Shown: piece by piece, positions 63,201 through 64,000 of the stretch | How positions within the stretch are numbered: the first letter of the stretch is position 1 | Layout: the number at the start of each line of letters is the position of its first letter | NCBI GenBank assembly: GCA_022885665.1 | Contig: JAGQDJ010000188.1 | Coordinates: forward strand, 1-64,000 | DNA: 64,000 bases | Origin: Triops longicaudatus | Taxonomy: Eukaryota; Arthropoda; Branchiopoda; Notostraca; Triopsidae | Direction: 5' to 3' | Notes under the pieces: model-generated | Told to the model about the DNA's origin: nothing | Seen by the model: only the letters and a program-made list of their open reading frames with translations | Database searches by the model: none | Position numbers and translations under genes: made by a program

Positions 63201-64000
63201 GCAAAGATAGCTTCATTGCACAACTGGTTAATTTATAATAGTATATAATATAATAATATATTATATGTTTATAATAATTTTTTTAGAAGACGGCGAACAT
63301 TTCAAAACTGTTAGGTGGAAATATTTGGTGAACAACCCCGTAGCCATTTATATAGATATTATTCCGAAAATTACTGCATGAATTCTCTCTATATTACGGA
63401 GAATGGAAAATTGACCCTTTGCACACATGAACATCTAACCTCGTTTGAGTTTCTTGGCGTTGGTGAACAATGTTGTTTACTGCAGTGTGAAGTGTATTAT
63501 AATATTGAAAGAGTCCGGTAATAAGTACGCTGGTGAAAGTGGTATTCATACCTGGGTGTGGCTGTAATACATGGCGAAATTGGATACGATGACAGGGACG
63601 GGAAGGGCGATGGTAAGCACGCCGGCCAGGGCACATAAAGCGCCGACAAACATTCCAACGTATGTTTTCGGAGCCATATCGCCATACCCGACAGTCGTCA
63701 TGGTGACTAGCGCCCACCAAAGTCCAAGCGGAATGCTATTAAAGTCATTGTGCGGGTTGGCTTGGATGCGTTCGGCGTAGTAGACTAACGATGCAAAGAT
63801 CACGATGCCCAACACAAGGAAGAAAACAAGTAAAGTCAATTCCTTAGCGGAGGCTCGGAACGTCTGGATGAGAATCTTGAGTCCGGATGAGTGCCGCGTG
63901 AGTTTGAACAATCGCATGATGCGAATGATGCTAAAGAATTCGAGGATGTCCGCATTTTCCAAGTGGGAGGCAAACTTTTGGAGCACCAAATCGATATAGA
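57224..64000 (-). CDS. Shaw: Shaw-type (Kv3) voltage-gated potassium channel, 3' part
   Basis: Pore-forming Kv alpha subunit of neurons; the 5' part lies beyond the right edge. Exons in transcript order: from beyond 64000 to 63552, 61897-61690, 58649-58596, 57561-57224. The edge exon covers the end of S3, an S4 with few arginines typical of Shaw (SIIRIMRLFKLTRHSSGLKI), S5, the pore with filter TVGYGD, and S6 with PVPVIVSNFAMYY. The next exon starts ARAKLPKKRRRVLPVEQPR and becomes Pro/Gly-rich. A 54-nt exon encodes CVNPNPASNVNGTSK. The last exon gives a Ser/Thr/Pro-rich tail with SGSRRASRSP and ends SESQV. All junctions are phase 1 except the first (phase 0). An extra candidate exon at 58235-58130 (106 nt) would change the frame of the tail. 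Confidence 0.9.
58130..58235 (-). other. Candidate alternative exon in the Shaw C-terminal region
   Basis: Bounded by TTTTCAG and GGTTAGT on the minus strand, this 106-nt segment is open in two frames. Entered in phase 1 from the 54-nt exon it reads DAAICDESNV... and shifts the last exon to a short end (GHEYGNDHGPQP). In the other frame it reads TPQSVMKAMSEFLLPSEKK..., looks more protein-like and joins the long tail in phase, but needs a phase-0 entry I could not find. Confidence 0.35.
58650..61689. other. Shaw intron, no exons recognised
   Basis: This 3 kb intron separates the exons at 61690 and 58649. It holds a perfect 8-bp stem hairpin (AGCGGGAA, loop GTAAA, TTCCCGCT) at 61395-61415, several A-rich runs, and no open frame with recognisable content. 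Confidence 0.5.
62417..62632. mobile_element. 216-bp MITE of pogo/Tigger type
   Basis: The element starts CAGAAGAATCTCGTTATAA and its inverted end reads CAGTAGATTCGCGTTATAA; about 21 of 25 terminal bases match, continuing TGAA. It is flanked by TA on both sides (62415-62416 and 62633-62634), the target duplication of Tc1/mariner and pogo elements. It has no coding capacity, so it is non-autonomous. It lies in a Shaw intron. Confidence 0.75.
63240..63275. repeat. AT-rich palindromic block
   Basis: A run of only A and T with imperfect dyad symmetry (centred near 63255) lies in the Shaw intron, 0.3 kb from the pore exon. It is probably a simple-sequence remnant. Confidence 0.4.

Overview
The window is metazoan nuclear DNA: AT-leaning sequence with spliced genes (GT-AG introns from about 55 bp to nearly 5 kb) on both strands, and no bacterial-style operons. 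The family-specific details point to an invertebrate, probably an arthropod or close ecdysozoan. The potassium channel at the right edge is of the Shaw type, and the SSBP/Ssdp orthologue ends in a helical tail rather than the vertebrate SPSMTMSV-like end. POMGNT1 is present; from memory most insects lack it, so a non-insect lineage is suggested but not proven. Exon models below were made by hand: I followed splice sites and reading-frame phase and compared the products with remembered protein families. No search was run.

Layout, left to right. A 93-base poly-C run opens the window. POMGNT1 (+, 812-6889; 11 exons) makes O-mannosyl glycans on alpha-dystroglycan-type proteins. A 4.4 kb gap follows, with a tRNA-derived SINE head. 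Then come a collagen prolyl 4-hydroxylase alpha subunit (-, 11305-14751; 9 exons) and an SSBP/Ssdp transcription cofactor (-, 17284-27595; 15 exons including a 27-nt microexon). ATG10 (+, 29150-29886) lies head-to-head with SSBP. A gene-poor 4.6 kb follows, then a CBARP-like calcium-channel beta-subunit-associated membrane protein (+, about 34.5-42.96 kb) with a large intron holding repeats and a cluster of perfect CRE sites. Next are HSD17B4 (+, 44484-48763; 15 exons; peroxisomal), MPV17L (-, 49273-50115), an unrecognised two-transmembrane protein with alternative C-termini (+, 50691-52565), SRFBP1/BUD22 (-, 52744-54293), DCAF13/SOF1 (+, 54732-56461), and the 3' part of a Shaw-type Kv channel (-, 57224 to beyond 64000).

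The clearest functional pairing is SRFBP1 and DCAF13. Both are ribosomal small-subunit biogenesis factors, transcribed divergently from a 438-bp interval that holds a CACGTG E-box. HSD17B4 and MPV17L, a peroxisomal enzyme and an MPV17-family organelle membrane protein, lie tail-to-tail. No operon-like or defence-type system was seen. The most novel material is the unrecognised two-TM gene, the unresolved ectodomain of the CBARP-like gene, and several frame-compatible alternative exons.
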